From: Acanthopleura granulata
Lineage: Eukaryota; Mollusca; Polyplacophora; Chitonida; Chitonidae
Assembly (NCBI GenBank): GCA_016165875.1
Contig: JABBOT010000029.1
Location: 1,534,639 to 1,598,638, forward strand
DNA length: 64,000 nt
Direction: 5' to 3'
Below, in pieces: positions 1 through 11,545 of this stretch. Below the pieces are notes generated by a model, which made no database searches, had not been told where the DNA came from, and saw nothing but the letters and a program-made list of their open reading frames with translations. Position 1 is the first letter of the stretch. Each line of letters begins with the position of its first letter. The translations under genes and the position numbers were made by a program.

Positions 1-266
1 GATTTATTTATTTTTTGATTGGTGTTTTACGTCGTACTCAAGAATATTTCACTTACGCGACGACGGCCAGCATTATGGTGGGAGGAAATCGGGCAGAGCC
101 CGTGGGAAACCCACGACCATCCGCAGGTTGCTGGTAGACCTTCTCACGTACGGCCGGAGAGGAAGCCAGCATGAGCTGGACTTGAACTCACAGTGACCGC
201 ATTGGTGGGAGGATTCGGGTCATTGCGCTGCGTTAGCGCGCTAACCGACTGAGCCACGGAGGCTCT
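1..266 (-). repeat. tRNA-derived SINE, family 1, near full length
   Basis: Read on the minus strand it starts with a tRNA-like head containing an A-box (TGGCTCAGTCGG) and a B-box-like GAGTTCAAGTCC. It continues through a body shared with at least ten other places in the window and ends in GTGAAATATTCTTGAGTACG followed by an AT-rich (AAAT)n-type tail. The same consensus recurs on both strands, which is the signature of a dispersed SINE. The left edge is cut by the window start. Confidence 0.85.
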
Positions 267-563
267 CAACAATTTTGATAGTGACAACTTTATAAGTCCA
301 TTGCTCGATAGTGATAAGAACTTAAGACCGTATCACCAGGGAGGTTTTATTGAGGATCAAGAGATCATAATAACCCTTGGTATTAATTTATACACAGTAT
401 GCAGAGAAGGCACACATAGTAGCGACTGCACATACACACACTTGTAGTCAACCGTGTTTGCCCCTTATTGTCCATACTCCGGCAGACGACTGTCGAGCTG
501 GATGTTCTCAGCATTACGTATGGTCTGTCGTGAAGTGGTGCTCTTGTTTGCCGTGTGTGATTG

Positions 564-2837
564 TTAAGTCATGATAATCTCACACAATGCATGATATTTG
601 CTGTCAACATAGCCATCATCTATACCGAACCGCCTAAAATAATGTCCACCTGAGATGATGTTCCTCTCGTTGCCCCTTACTCTGTCTGGTTGTCCCGAGT
701 GCCAGAATTTGCTGCTAAGGGGAATGGGCACCCCAGATAACCACGCCCACGTCGAACCCATCCTGTATCCACCAAGCCAATAGGAACCTAGATGTATTGT
801 GAAATTAAAATGTACAGGTAAATATGCAAATAATTAAAATGTACAGGGAAATATGCAAATATATGAGAAAAAGGAATTCCGAAGCATGTATTTACTTTTT
901 ACGGTAAGTTTTATGGTGCATGGAGGAGGCTAGAGTGCTTGTGTTAAACCATCAACCTCTGCCAAGTTACTGCATGGCAACCTCCACCATGTGAGACAAA
1001 TTAGTGGAAGGAAAATGGTCTCCAGCAAGCCTCGGGGCTAATGTAAGAGGACACAAGAAACTAACGTCAGCTAACTATTAAATAACATCAAGGCCCGGAA
1101 CAATGAAATATGAGGATTCTTGAAAATTCCCTGTCTGAGAACTGACCTCAACCCACGTCTCATATGATCTAGCCATTGAAAGCATGCACATTGACAATAA
1201 GCCGAATCGGCACTGCAGAAGTCTCTCTAGATCACGCAGGTTTGGACGAGACAGAGTGGGGGCTCTTGTGCCCACCAACAATAACAACATTGTTAACCTT
1301 CGTGAAATCACGGTAGTGCGCGAGAGCCCCCACCCTGCCTCGTCCAAAACCAGCGTGATCTCGAGAGACTTCTGCAATGCCGATTCGGCTTATTCAGCCA
1401 CGAGTTGACAACATAGAAGCACATACAAAACTTCAGCAAACTATTAAGAATGGAGCAGGCATATGATCCGACGCAAACAATAAATGGAACGAACGCCGTT
1501 TCTTTGCTTCTGTGAGGATGTTTGCAAACTTGACAACGGCCTCTTCAGAAACGCTGGGGTTTTTTTTTGGGGGGGGGGGGTCTGCATGACAGGCTTGTTC
1601 CACTCAGATACTTGACTGGTTTCGTGTAAGGGAAATATTCATGAGCACTGCATCGAACACAAGTAAAACTCTAAAAAAATTCATTGTACAACACAAAAGA
1701 TAACAGCTTAGAGAGTAAAACCAGAGCAGCGACGACAGCGCGATAATCGGCAAATGGCCACACGAACCCGGTCAGACTACCTCCGGGTTTTAGTCTAACT
1801 CTTCATGTACATGTGACTGCATATACAGAAGCAACTTCCACCGCCCCAAGCCCCATGGCTTAACTGGAATTAGACAAAAATGCAGTGATATTAATTCTAA
1901 TATATTAGATTTCACTTGTCTAAAATTACTCAGAATGTAGTGCACAGTCATCCCATTTAAGAAACTGTTTAACTTCAAAACTAATCAGGTCAAATAATGC
2001 ATGTACAAACTGACATAAAGGCCTTACGATATTCACTACCGACTGTTTCCTTCATGTACATAAACTTTTCGTCTGTGTCCAGGGAGATCAAGTCCCCTCC
2101 TTTATCCTGACATTCTTTTCTGGATTCTTCCCAGAGCAACGGTTTGGATGTCTTCCAGTAACACAGATTCAGATTCTCAGCGAAGTGGAAACCCTCAATG
2201 TTTGGGCACTCCCCTGTGGGTGAAAGCTCATTTATATCCTAATACTTATTCAGAGTACGATCGTATTTTAAGACTAAGATATCAGCAAGTTAAAATCTAA
2301 CGAAAATATTTTTCGAACGACATTTAATGTTGAGAAATGTTGAAGGAGTGGTCAAGGGCCGGGACTCTGTTTATGATGTTCACGATTCTTTATGCCACAT
2401 GGACTATATAATATGATACCTAAAGTTCGATGAAGCTATTAATCAGCAATGCATCTCCGTTACGGACACACTTGTGAAAAATAGTATCAATAAGCATCAA
2501 AAATGTCAGAAACATACTTCACAAAAACATTTATAGTTTATCTATATATCGGGTACTCACTGCCTTTGACTTGGTACTGGCCGGCATTGAGCTTGGTGTA
2601 ATACTGTGCAGATGTATTGGTGCTCGGATCATAGTTGAATGAGGCGCAATTTTCATCGTTAGTGCACAACACCATGGCTTCTATAGCAGAACGGCTTGCC
2701 ACCTGTTTGTACAAGGATCCCGCTAACGGACTGGTTGACCGTCGATGGCTGGTGTACGTTCTCTTCATGTCCTCCAGACAAAAGAGAACACTGGCTTGTA
2801 ATGATAACATTACAACGGGTAGATATCGAGTTGCCAT
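564..2837 (-). CDS. Secreted PAN/Apple-like + C-type lectin-like protein, copy A (3 exons)
   Basis: Three minus-strand exons fit together: 2837-2561, 2213-2028 and 787-564, with phase-1 introns bounded by GT-AG (donors GTGAGT and GTAAGG). The total is 687 nt, 228 residues plus stop. Exon 1 gives a signal peptide (MATRYLPVVMLSLQASVLFC) and a PAN/Apple-like module with the core AMVLCTNDENCASFNY. Exon 2 gives the first half of a C-type lectin-like domain (FHFAENLNLCYW; CQDKGGDLISL). Exon 3 gives the second half (YWLGGYRMGSTWAWLSG; WHSGQPD; final cysteine in ALCEI). The QPD triplet is the galactose-type version in classical lectins, but no WND calcium motif is seen, so calcium-dependent sugar binding is doubtful. 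A secreted recognition or immune role is inferred from the family. The reading frame is also open 74 codons upstream of the chosen start; 2837 was chosen because paralogues B and D start at the equivalent signal peptide. Confidence 0.8.
1196..1395. repeat. Long near-perfect inverted repeat (hairpin), possible MITE
   Basis: Arms of about 70 bp (about 1196-1268 and 1322-1395) are reverse complements with only a few mismatches. Both begin AATAAGCCGAATCGGCA when read inward, and they are separated by about 55 bp. It lies in intron 2 of lectin copy A and accounts for open frames on both strands here. No clear target duplication is visible. Confidence 0.8.
1559..1580. repeat. T-run followed by G-run
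   Basis: A homopolymer junction of about ten T and twelve G, in intron 2 of lectin copy A. A simple repeat likely to be length-variable. Confidence 0.8.
1690..1990. repeat. Dispersed repeat shared with about 56.57-56.82 kb
   Basis: Segments such as CGGCAAATGGCCACACG and GCAACTTCCACCGCCCCA-GCCCCATGG recur in slightly changed form at 56.6-56.75 kb in the same order. This marks an old interspersed repeat lying in intron 2 of copy A. The family was not recognised. Confidence 0.45.
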
Positions 2838-3522
2838 TTGTGTATGCCTGTTTCGGTTTTGTGTCATATTCTTCAACTGTTCGATGAGCCCAAACGGGTG
2901 GCAGTTGTCGTCATTCACCGTGGGTCTTTCGGGATTCAAGGTTCTGGAACGTTTCCAATCTACCCCATTAAAGTTTGAAGCGTGTGTTTGAAACATGACA
3001 ACGGCTAATAAATAACTGAAGAGTACAAAACGGTTTGACATTAAAACGGGGCTAAACACCGCTCGTAAAACTAATTTGGTTGTCTGTTGTGAAATTCGTT
3101 GAGATTACTACACTAACTGTGTATAGGCTCGCACTGCACAAGGGTAAAAACCTATCCTGAAGGTTAATTGCTAAATTCTTTTACCTGACCTTCGTAAAAT
3201 TGGAAAATTCGTCAGACGTCCGTGACAGTGTAGCCATGAACGAGTCCACCACTTATAAAACTTTTAAAGTTGGTTTGGTCATTTACGGGCAAATATCGAG
3301 TGGCATCAATATATATATTTTGTTTTTGGAGCGGGGGGGGGGGTGAATATAATATTAAAGTTACCTGACGATGACTACATAAACGACTGAAAGGAATGGA
3401 CATGATAGGCTGCTCCTGTCAAAACTCGCGCGTTGAATCACTTTAACGTAACAACCGTGGCAACGTTTAGGATCTCCTTAACCCAGCGCTAAGATGGGGT
3501 AAGAGTTTTTTGTAAAACCGTG

Positions 3523-3722
3523 GGGGCTTCCGTGGTAAAGTGAACAGTGTGCTATCGCGATACAGCTCAGGGGCCACTCACCAGTGCAGGTCGCTGTCAG
3601 TTCAAGTCCAGCTCGCGCTGGCTTCACCTCGGGTTGTGCGTGAGAAGGTCGGCGGTGTTATTGTCGGTTTCCCCCAGGCTCTGCAGGGTTTCCACAAGTG
3701 GACTCACATTATTCGAGCCACA
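3523..3722 (+). repeat. Degenerate SINE, family 1
   Basis: It contains the family-1 body in plus orientation (GTTCAAGTCCAGCTCG-GCTGGCTTCA, GTGAGAAGGTC-GC, CCCAGGCTCTGC) but has lost the 3' end. Confidence 0.6.
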
Positions 3723-3850
3723 CCGCACCAAGGTTACACCGTTAATTATATTATATGAGCAAACTTAATTGAGTTAAAAAAGTTATGCGGCGTGATATTT
3801 ATATTATGCACGTAGGCCCTACATGGTCACGACTCCCATGTTGTGTGGAA

Positions 3851-3942
3851 TATTTATTTATTTATTTATTTATTTATTAACGTACTCACAAAATACTTCA
3901 CTTATAAGACGTCGGCCAGCAATTATGGTGGTAGGAAAACTT
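3851..3942 (-). repeat. Truncated SINE, family 1
   Basis: A (TATT)n tail is followed by ACGTACTCACAAAATACTTC and GGCCAGCAATTATGGTGG. This is the 3' part of a family-1 SINE on the minus strand, cut short after about 90 bp. Confidence 0.7.
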
Positions 3943-6735
3943 TGCATTATTAATTAACTTATTAAAGTTGAAGAAACTTAAAAGGGATTGAGTCGATGTG
4001 TTTGTATGTTCTTGACGGTAATGTTGCAGTAATGACTTGTGACGTTGGTTGAAATCATCACACAACACACAGGGTCTATGAAATCCTAAAAGCTAAATGC
4101 AAGGCGAAAAACATGTATGTGCGAGCCTTCGGTGTTTATATGAAAACATTTCTTCGACCATGTCTTTGAGAGCTTTTAAACTGCAGTCAAATAAATAAAT
4201 AAGATACAAAAGACTGCAGTTTGAAATTTGGCAAATGGTGAAATCCGGCCTATGGTCAATGGGGAATTTTCGAGTTCGAACTATTTTTGCTTCACAAAAG
4301 GTTAAAAAGGTCCTACTATATCATATGGCCTGTCAAAGAAGTTAGGCAGTTTTTACTGACATTATCTTACCCAATATATGTCTTGCCGTGTTCTGAGGGC
4401 ACAACTAACACATTTTTCCTTCAGGAACTTCTAAAGTTCCAAACTCCTCAATATTGTCCTTCGTAGATCTACTCCAAATAACTTGGAAATAATCTCTTCT
4501 TCAAACGACCATTTTATAGTAAATGGAATCAAAAATAGATGCCTAACACTTCTGACAGTTCATATGGTACAGTAGGACATTTTTACCTTCGATAAAAGAG
4601 TTCGAAATCGAAACTTCCCTGTTTACCTCAGTAAGGGTTTTATTCTAAATTTTCATGCAAGTGTTTAAGAAGTAACAACTTCCACACCCTAGCACAAGCT
4701 ATATATTCATGTACGTGACAAATTCTTCACCATGGGGTTGAAAACCAATAATCAAATAAATAAATAAATAAATGGCTTTCAGCTCAAAGTGTATAAATAT
4801 ATCTCACCAAAAACTGGCGTCAACCCATACCATCCAATCACACACAAGTGGCATTTAAGTCGGGCAAAGTCAGTCTAGCTTGACCATCATATGTATTTGG
4901 CTGTTACAGCTGGAATGAAAGTGTTGTCACCATGGCGTCATGGAGGCACCCTCTGATGTGCATGAAGGGAATCAAACCTACTGTAAGGGTATCACTAATC
5001 TGATAGGGAAAAACAATAAACAGAAGGCTTGTTCAAGTCCCGGACAGAACAAGCTTTACACAAGATCAAACAGAGTCGCGAAGACACAGTCATAAATTCA
5101 ATAAATATAATTGAATAATATAATTCAAGTAGTACAACAAATATACAATAAACAACAGCAATACATTTCATGACAAATTATAGTTTCTAAGGGAGACTAG
5201 GGGAGGCTCGGTTCACAGAAATTGGAAAATCCACCTCTCCTGATGAACTGAGGAGGATGTGACTGGCCTCCAAGAGACAGTCGGCCATACCCATGGCACA
5301 CGGTTTGCATCAAACCTCGCCCTGACCATCACTCTTCACTGGAGAGCTGGAAATTCCAGCCGGACGCTGTACCCAAAGGAATTGACACATCTAGTGGAAT
5401 TTGGAATAAAATGTACGTAACAGCACAAAGAGGCTATGAGCAATCCGAGCTCAGAAATGAAGTCTCTAACAACACAGAAAGCTATGAAGCATTTTCTCGA
5501 ATATGTGTTATTTATAGCAAAATGGAATACAAATTGACAACATCGGACACCGAAAACTTCCAGTAAATAATCTTTGGAAATGGACTGACGGTGGAGTAAA
5601 AGACTGCCATTTGCTCCTCAAACAGGCTAGCTTTCATGCCCTAATGTACATTCTAGAAAAATGAACTTTCTCTTCTGTAATATTAAACAAGTTTATAACA
5701 CACGTTATACGATCTATGTACAATGATGTTAAAACTCATAAACACAAGAGTTGCGGAAAAGAGGTTATGACGTATACACAGTTTAAGACCTAAGTCTGAC
5801 GCTGGCCAGCTTATCATAACAATGAAGACTTGCAATGGATTAGAGACGGGGTCATAACACCTATGCAAAAACTCACATATACAAAAAAGACATATTTAAA
5901 CTTGGTGTAAATTACGTAACAGAACGGAATGGTTAATCACGCGACGTCAGAGTAGTAATATTAACCAATCAGTGTTCCTGTATTCTTCATATCTATAACG
6001 AAAATTATGTTACACCTTGTTGTTACCTTAGTGTAACCTTATACATAGTGGGCGTAACGGATGTAGGAAACATCGGAAAAGGTTCGCCATTGAGTCGGAG
6101 TTAGTGCACAATGAGTTCACGACTGCAGGGTTTGAACCCGTTACCACAATATGAGATAAGCAGCTCTATAAGATGTCCCAAGTGTAAAAGCGCTTTCCTT
6201 ATCAAGCAGTCATATGAGAATAAGACTGCAATAGATCATAAGGGATATACTTTGTTATGTATTGATTTAGGGTGTTTTGGCTTTGTCTATCATTAATGAT
6301 AGTGCCTGATGATCATGAAGAGGACAAAGTGCCAAAATGGAGCAGCCTCGTTAGTCAGTCCCCTTCAATGAGGGTTCTTAACACTGAAAGCTTGACTTTG
6401 CGGGTAATCGAATAGCTTGGAAATCTTCCAAACCTTGTCAGTTTTAGGCTTTGATGACAGCTGGAAAGAAAACCTCAGTGAACAAAATTCATTAGATATT
6501 TAAACGTACTTAAAATGTAATAAAGCATTGGCTAAGCTAATGATTTACCTATTTACCTAGAGCTATATAGTGCATAACTCAAGGTTTCGTATAATACATT
6601 GCAAGTAGGGACATTATTGACAGTCTGCCTCTGAAAACCTCAAAGAAGACGTGTAAGTTGGTTTCTAGGATATAGCTTACATTTACACTGTTTTCTGTAA
6701 CAGAAAAGCACGGAGGACAGGGCCAAGAGACAAGA
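3943..6735. other. Intergenic; proximal part is a segmental duplication
   Basis: No gene is supported here. From about 4.88 kb on, blocks such as GCTGTTACAGCTGGAATGAA and AGTAATATTAACCAATCAGTG reappear in the same order at 10.65-10.93 kb upstream of lectin pseudogene C. The 5' flank of copy B and that of copy C are therefore paralogous tandem duplicates. CCAAT-type motifs at about 5.96 kb are shared and could belong to the lectin promoter. Confidence 0.6.
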
Positions 6736-8431
6736 ATGATTTCTCAATCTCTTTGTGTAGGCCTAATTATTTTATCCTTACAAGATAGTGTCGTGCTTTG
6801 TTTGCGAGCACGAGGACGGATTTTCATCAGCAATCGACGGCCGTCCAGTCGGCTGGTGGACTCCTCGTACAAGCAGGTAGCAAGCCACTCCATCTTAGAA
6901 GCCATGGTGTGGTGCATTGACGATGAAAACTGTGCCTCATTCGACTATCATCCGAACACCAGTACATATACTCAGTATTATACCAACCTTAATGGCTGCT
7001 TGTATCAAGTCAAAGGGAGTAAGTGTTTACTGAATTGTGGCATCTCAATGCTTCCAAGCACTCAATACTTTTATGAGCTAAGTGTATGGTTATATGTTAG
7101 CGCCTAACTCTGTCGTTGGAAATGCAGGGGTCACTATGGCAAATTACCCACCATATGTGTCTTGTACTAATGACGACAAGCTCACTGAAAAGAACACAGA
7201 TAAAAAGACATTAACAGCGAACCGGTCACGAAGTCGTTACATGGATTATGCCGTGTAATATGTCTATCTCTTTGTTTGTTTGTTTATTTGTTTGTCTGCC
7301 TGAGATATAACGTCCTTTAGTACTGTTCCATCCACATCACGGGGTTAGAATGTTCCCCTGACCACAGTGCTCTACAAACCAGCTAGGATGTTAAGGTGTA
7401 AAAATAGGCTGTGTTGACGTGCAAATGCTGTCCCTTGTTTGTAGTGAGGAAACAATTAAAAGTGAAGCATCACCGTTTAGTTTATCTCACTTTAGGTTTT
7501 ATATATCAGTTCTTTTTAAGCCACGAATTTTTGCTTTTAGCGTGCTTCTTAATTAGACATCTGCATCTTGTTGTTGTTAATGCTTAAGGTAGGATCTAAC
7601 TGCATCCTTGAAAATTCCTCAAATATCATGAAAGTGCAAAATGTGGCATCCATTTTAAATATACGTTATTGGTAGCCAAAACAACAAGTTTATCCATGTG
7701 GAAGCTGGCAGTGAGCTACTTGTGGAGGCTCATAGTAAAGATTACACACGTTCTTATTCTAACCCTAGGAGGTTGCCCAAAGACGGGAGAATTCCACTTT
7801 GTCGAGCATCTAAGTCTGTGTTACTGGAGGAACATGCACGAGTTGGACTGGGAGAAGTCTAGGCGGACCTGTCAGGAGAAAGGTGGGGACTTGATCTCAC
7901 TGGACACGAACGAAAAGTTTCTGTACATGAATGAAACAATCGGCAATGACGGGCGTAAGACCCTTTGATAACTTTCCTTTCCGTATGTATGCAAGTAGGT
8001 GTAAATCTCAGTGCAAAGCTTTAATTATCCGTGAACCATGTTTCTTGATTAATTGAAAAACTGACCGATAAACCGACTTACTGAATGATTGATCTCGGAC
8101 AAAATTAATTCATTGATTTATTTATGGTTCGATCGATTGTTTGATTTATTGATCGTTCTATCGATTGATTCGGGTATTAATGAAAATCTCACGGTATAAC
8201 ATTTTCATTGCTTATCTCTCTGCCCACAGAGGCCGTTTGGTGGGTGATGATTGGACCTGGCTCTCTGGTGTAGAGATTCCTCTCAACAGTCCATTCTGGC
8301 ACTTTGAACAGCCGGACAACATGGAAAGGCAGCACATATTCTCAGGCACTATCTTCTTCAAGGGTTTCGGGATGGATAATGATGATGGTAGAGTCAAAAG
8401 TCCCTCCATTTGTGAGATGCTCGAGAATTAA
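6736..8431 (+). CDS. Secreted PAN/Apple-like + C-type lectin-like protein, copy B (3 exons)
   Basis: The exons are 6736-7018, 7769-7954 and 8232-8431, joined by phase-1 introns (donors GTAAGT and GTAAGA), for 669 nt and 222 residues. Exon 1 encodes a signal peptide (MISQSLCVGLIILSL) and a PAN/Apple-like module (AMVWCIDDENCASFDY). Exon 2 has FHFVEHLSLCYW and CQEKGGDLISLDT and is exactly as long as in copy A (186 nt). Exon 3 has WTWLSGVEIPL, WHFEQPDN and a final SICEM. As in A, QPD is present and WND is absent. Exon 3 lacks the WLGG stretch seen in A, so its acceptor is slightly uncertain or the domain has a small deletion. It is inferred to be a secreted binding protein of the same family. Confidence 0.78.
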
Positions 8432-9491
8432 GCTGTGTGACAACAGAAAACGTGCCACCGCTGTGACCCATTCACTGACATATCTGACATTCCTTCGATT
8501 ACGTATAACGCTGTTCTAATGACCTCAGCCATAGATGACTTGCACGTGACGTCGTATCCCGCTTTACTTTTTCGTCCGCCAGACTGGCACGTGGATGAGA
8601 GACTGTTGCATATCGGCTATCACTGTCTGTCGCATTTATCTTTTGTAGATCACAATGAACTGTAGGGTCTGGAAAATGAAACAAATGAACTACCATTTAT
8701 AGAGTTGTCTACATAACAACCTTCTACATTTCGGAAAGCATGAGATACCTTGTCTTGTGAACTTCACAGTAAGTCAATAGAAAATCACCCATCTTCATCA
8801 AACTGAAGATTACAAGAAAACTCGGGTCAAAGGGTGGCTTATATGTTTACTTATTTATACGCGTGGATCGCATAAACTCCACGAAGAAATCTGTAAACAC
8901 CTTCAAACTGAATATAAAAATTAAAAAAGTGACTTGTGGAGTACAAGTCGGGGGCTATTTTTGTACAGGTGTATCCAGCCTCTTTACACGACAGGACTCG
9001 ACAGTCGCGCATACACGTCATCTTCTTGAAACGATCATGACTCTCTCCAAGATGTGTCAAAATGAATAATAATAACTGAAGAAAAGTGTTAAGTTCAGGG
9101 GGCAAACACAGGTTTTTAGAGGCAAAATCGGACTGTATGTAACCTACATGACAATACTCATTCGTTCTTACAACTCAGAGACTGCATGTGATTTGAATTG
9201 GTTTTATTTAATTTTGATTTGTGCGCCAGAATATATTATTAAAAGCAAATGGCACCAAAAAAATCAAAAATAAAAAAATAAAATAGAAATGCAAGAAGAA
9301 GAATTTTGCCAAAGAATCATAAAATATGAAAAGTAGTACCTTTCAACACCAATCAAGTGAATGAATAAAAAAATCAATTAGACTGAATATCGGAATTCAT
9401 CGCAAACGTCAGAAATTTACTTCACTATAAATGTCAAAAATACATTTATAGTTGATGTATATTCCGTGCATTCGCTGCCATTAACTTCATG
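8432..9491. other. Intergenic, nothing recognised
   Basis: The 3' flank of lectin copy B. Short open frames occur on both strands (for example 8851-9105) but none has recognisable motifs, splice context or a paralogue. AT-rich from about 9.2 kb. Confidence 0.5.
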
Positions 9492-9578
9492 TATGTATTT
9501 GTTTATTTGATTTGTGTTTTACACCGGGCTCAAGAATATTTCACTTATGGCTGGCGCCCATCATTATGGTGGGAGGAA
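9492..9578 (-). repeat. Truncated SINE, family 1
   Basis: The 3' end of a family-1 SINE (TGTGTTTTACACCGGGCTCAAG, then CATTATGGTGGGAGGAAACC) in minus orientation, abutting a second SINE. Confidence 0.75.
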
Positions 9579-9824
9579 ACCTCGGCCGCCTCGGTTGTCT
9601 GATGGTTAAAGAGATCAGTTCTGGGCCGAGTCATACCAAAAGCTTGGTAATAATGGCACTGGTTACTACCTCGCTTGGCGCTCAGCATTGAGAGGTTAGA
9701 GGAAGGAAACAGGATTGTTCGGCTCAGCGTCAGTGTAATGAGACTGAGGCAACAGTTTGGCGGCATTGACTCGCCTTGCATGCTGCAAGAAGACACACCA
9801 CATATATATATATATATATATATT
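9579..9824 (+). repeat. SINE, family 2, ending in (AT)n
   Basis: A tRNA-like head (CCGCCTCGGTTGTCTGATGG) is followed by the family-2 body also present at 15.0, 38.1 and 48.8 kb (GGGCCGAGTCATACCAAA, CCTCGCTTGGCGCTCAGCA, AGAGGTTAGAGGAAGGAAAC). It ends near an (AT)n microsatellite at 9798-9823. Confidence 0.75.
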
Positions 9825-9983
9825 CTAAGAAATCCTAGTCATGTGTCACGAGGCGGGTGTGTTGTTTCCAAGCTCAAGCACGGCGTAAATCGTCACTCAG
9901 ATAGATAGATACAATGGCAGATTTCCTCTCACAATAGGATCAGTATTGTATTAGCTAATTAGCAGACAACATGTTCTATTGTC

Positions 9984-10262
9984 CTACATTCTCGTGCACG
10001 TATTTCGTGTCTTGTCTAGACGTACTGGCCATCCAAGACTTAATATACCTAATCTATGCCGACAATTCCGGCCAGTTACATTACTCAGCTCATCAATGTT
10101 ATATGTCCGTTCTTCGGCCGCCTTTATATGGCTCATCAAAGTATTGAATGTGCTCGTATGCCTCCATGTGGTTGTACTGTTTCCTTGCTCAAATCTCTTA
10201 ATGGTGTCCGCCAAGCGAGGCAGCAAGAAATATCATTTCAATGTCTTTGGTAGGACTCAACC
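9984..10262 (-). repeat. Degenerate SINE, family 2
   Basis: On the minus strand it carries CATTGAAATGATATTTCTTGC and TGCCTCGCTTGGCGGACAC followed by GCAAGGAAACAG, which matches the family-2 body in order. The head is lost. Confidence 0.55.
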
Positions 10263-10369
10263 AACTTATGTTTGTTAGGTAAGTTTTATTTTCTTAATAA
10301 TAATTTTCTTTCTGCAATGATGATTTTACGGTCGTATGGCGACAGTGAAGTTTTGTCCATGTATTTGGT

Positions 10370-10612
10370 AACGGACTTATTATACCGTTGTCCTCAGTAT
10401 TAAGCCAGCAAGCCCTTCACCACTGAGGTCGCGAGTTCTAACCCGGTTCTCGCTGTTTCACTTGTTGCCTTAAATCAGCAGATTTGTCCGTTAGTTTACT
10501 CCAAGAACTCCCCTTTGCTCCATAAACCTGACAGCCTTCATACACAAGCATGTAAGAAAATAAAATCTGAGCACGACGTTAACACCAAATAACTAAATAA
10601 GTAGGTAAATGT
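10370..10612 (+). repeat. SINE-like repeat
   Basis: A tRNA-like B-box region (GGTCGCGAGTTCTAACCC) is followed by a body and GACGTTAACACCAAATAACTAAATAA at the 3' end. Its composition and tail match SINEs elsewhere in the window, but it is not one of the two main families. Confidence 0.45.
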
Positions 10613-11267
10613 TGTTGGATTAATTAATTAAGTCAATCTAGGTGGACCATTGTTTATTTTGGCGGTTACAGCTGGAATGAAGTTGTTATCATTTTGATAC
10701 CATGGCGGCGTGGTAGCACCCTCAGGGGTGCATGAAGGGTATTGAACCTAGACAAAAATTCTGATATATTTTAACTGGGTGCAAAGTCACAGAACAGAAA
10801 CGGATAATCACGTGATATCAGAGTGGTAATATTAACCAACCAGTGGTCCAACATTCTTCATATCTAAGCAAAATTGTGGTTACATCTTGTTGAACTCCCC
10901 ACGTTCAACCTTACATACAGTGCATCTTAACGGGTGTCCAAAATTTGGTATTATCTCTAGTCTTCTCTTCCAAACCGGGTCAATTTTAGTTCCAGATAGA
11001 AAGTTGAAAGTAAATCTTCAATGCACTTACCACAGACACTTTACACGTTCTTCAAACGCAATAAACCATCCGTTAATGCTTTATCCGAAGTACACTATTT
11101 ATAAGAGTGCAATGCATAGGACAATATGTATGGGAAATAGGGACATTAGTGATAGTGTGCCTGGGAAAAAAAACATTCAAGAAGACGTGAAAGTTGGCTG
11201 CTAGCCTACACTAACCGCTTATGTTGTCAACCAAAGTCAGAAAAAACACGGAGGACAGGGTAAAGAG

Positions 11268-11545
11268 ACACAAAGGACAACCCAAACTCTCTGTGTGGGC
11301 CTAATTTTTTATCCTTACAAACCAGTGTCCTCCTTTGTCTGGAAGACAGGGAGAGACCATTCACCAGTCATCGACGGTCAACCAGTCCGTTGGCGGGATC
11401 CTTTTACCAGCAGGTGGCAAGCCGTTCTGCTATAGAAGCCATGGTGTTCTGTATTGACGATGGAAACTGTACTTTATTCCAAAACATCTGCACAGTTTTA
11501 CACCAAACTTTATGGCGGCCAGTATCAAGTCACAGCCAGTGAGTA
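11268..11545 (+). pseudogene. PAN/Apple-like lectin-family pseudogene, copy C (exon 1 only)
   Basis: The segment is plainly homologous to exon 1 of copies A, B and D: signal-peptide region CTGTGTGGGCCTAATTTTTT, then CGTTCTGCTATAGAAGCCATGG, then a donor at GCCA|GTGAGT. The start codon equivalent to that of B is lost, and a deletion after the GACGATGGAAACTGTAC block shifts the frame. No lectin-domain exons follow. In copy B the next exon lies 750 bp downstream, and the equivalent distance here falls inside the left terminal repeat of the virus-like element, so the rest of this copy may have been lost or displaced there. The 3' flank at about 11.65-11.72 kb still matches that of copy B at 7.13-7.19 kb. 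Confidence 0.75.

Noticed and set aside
1078..1408. Open frames of 99 and 74 codons on opposite strands
   Set aside because: Both run through the inverted-repeat hairpin and have no recognisable motifs.
2635..2991. 118-codon plus-strand open frame
   Set aside because: It is the antisense shadow of exon 1 of lectin copy A.
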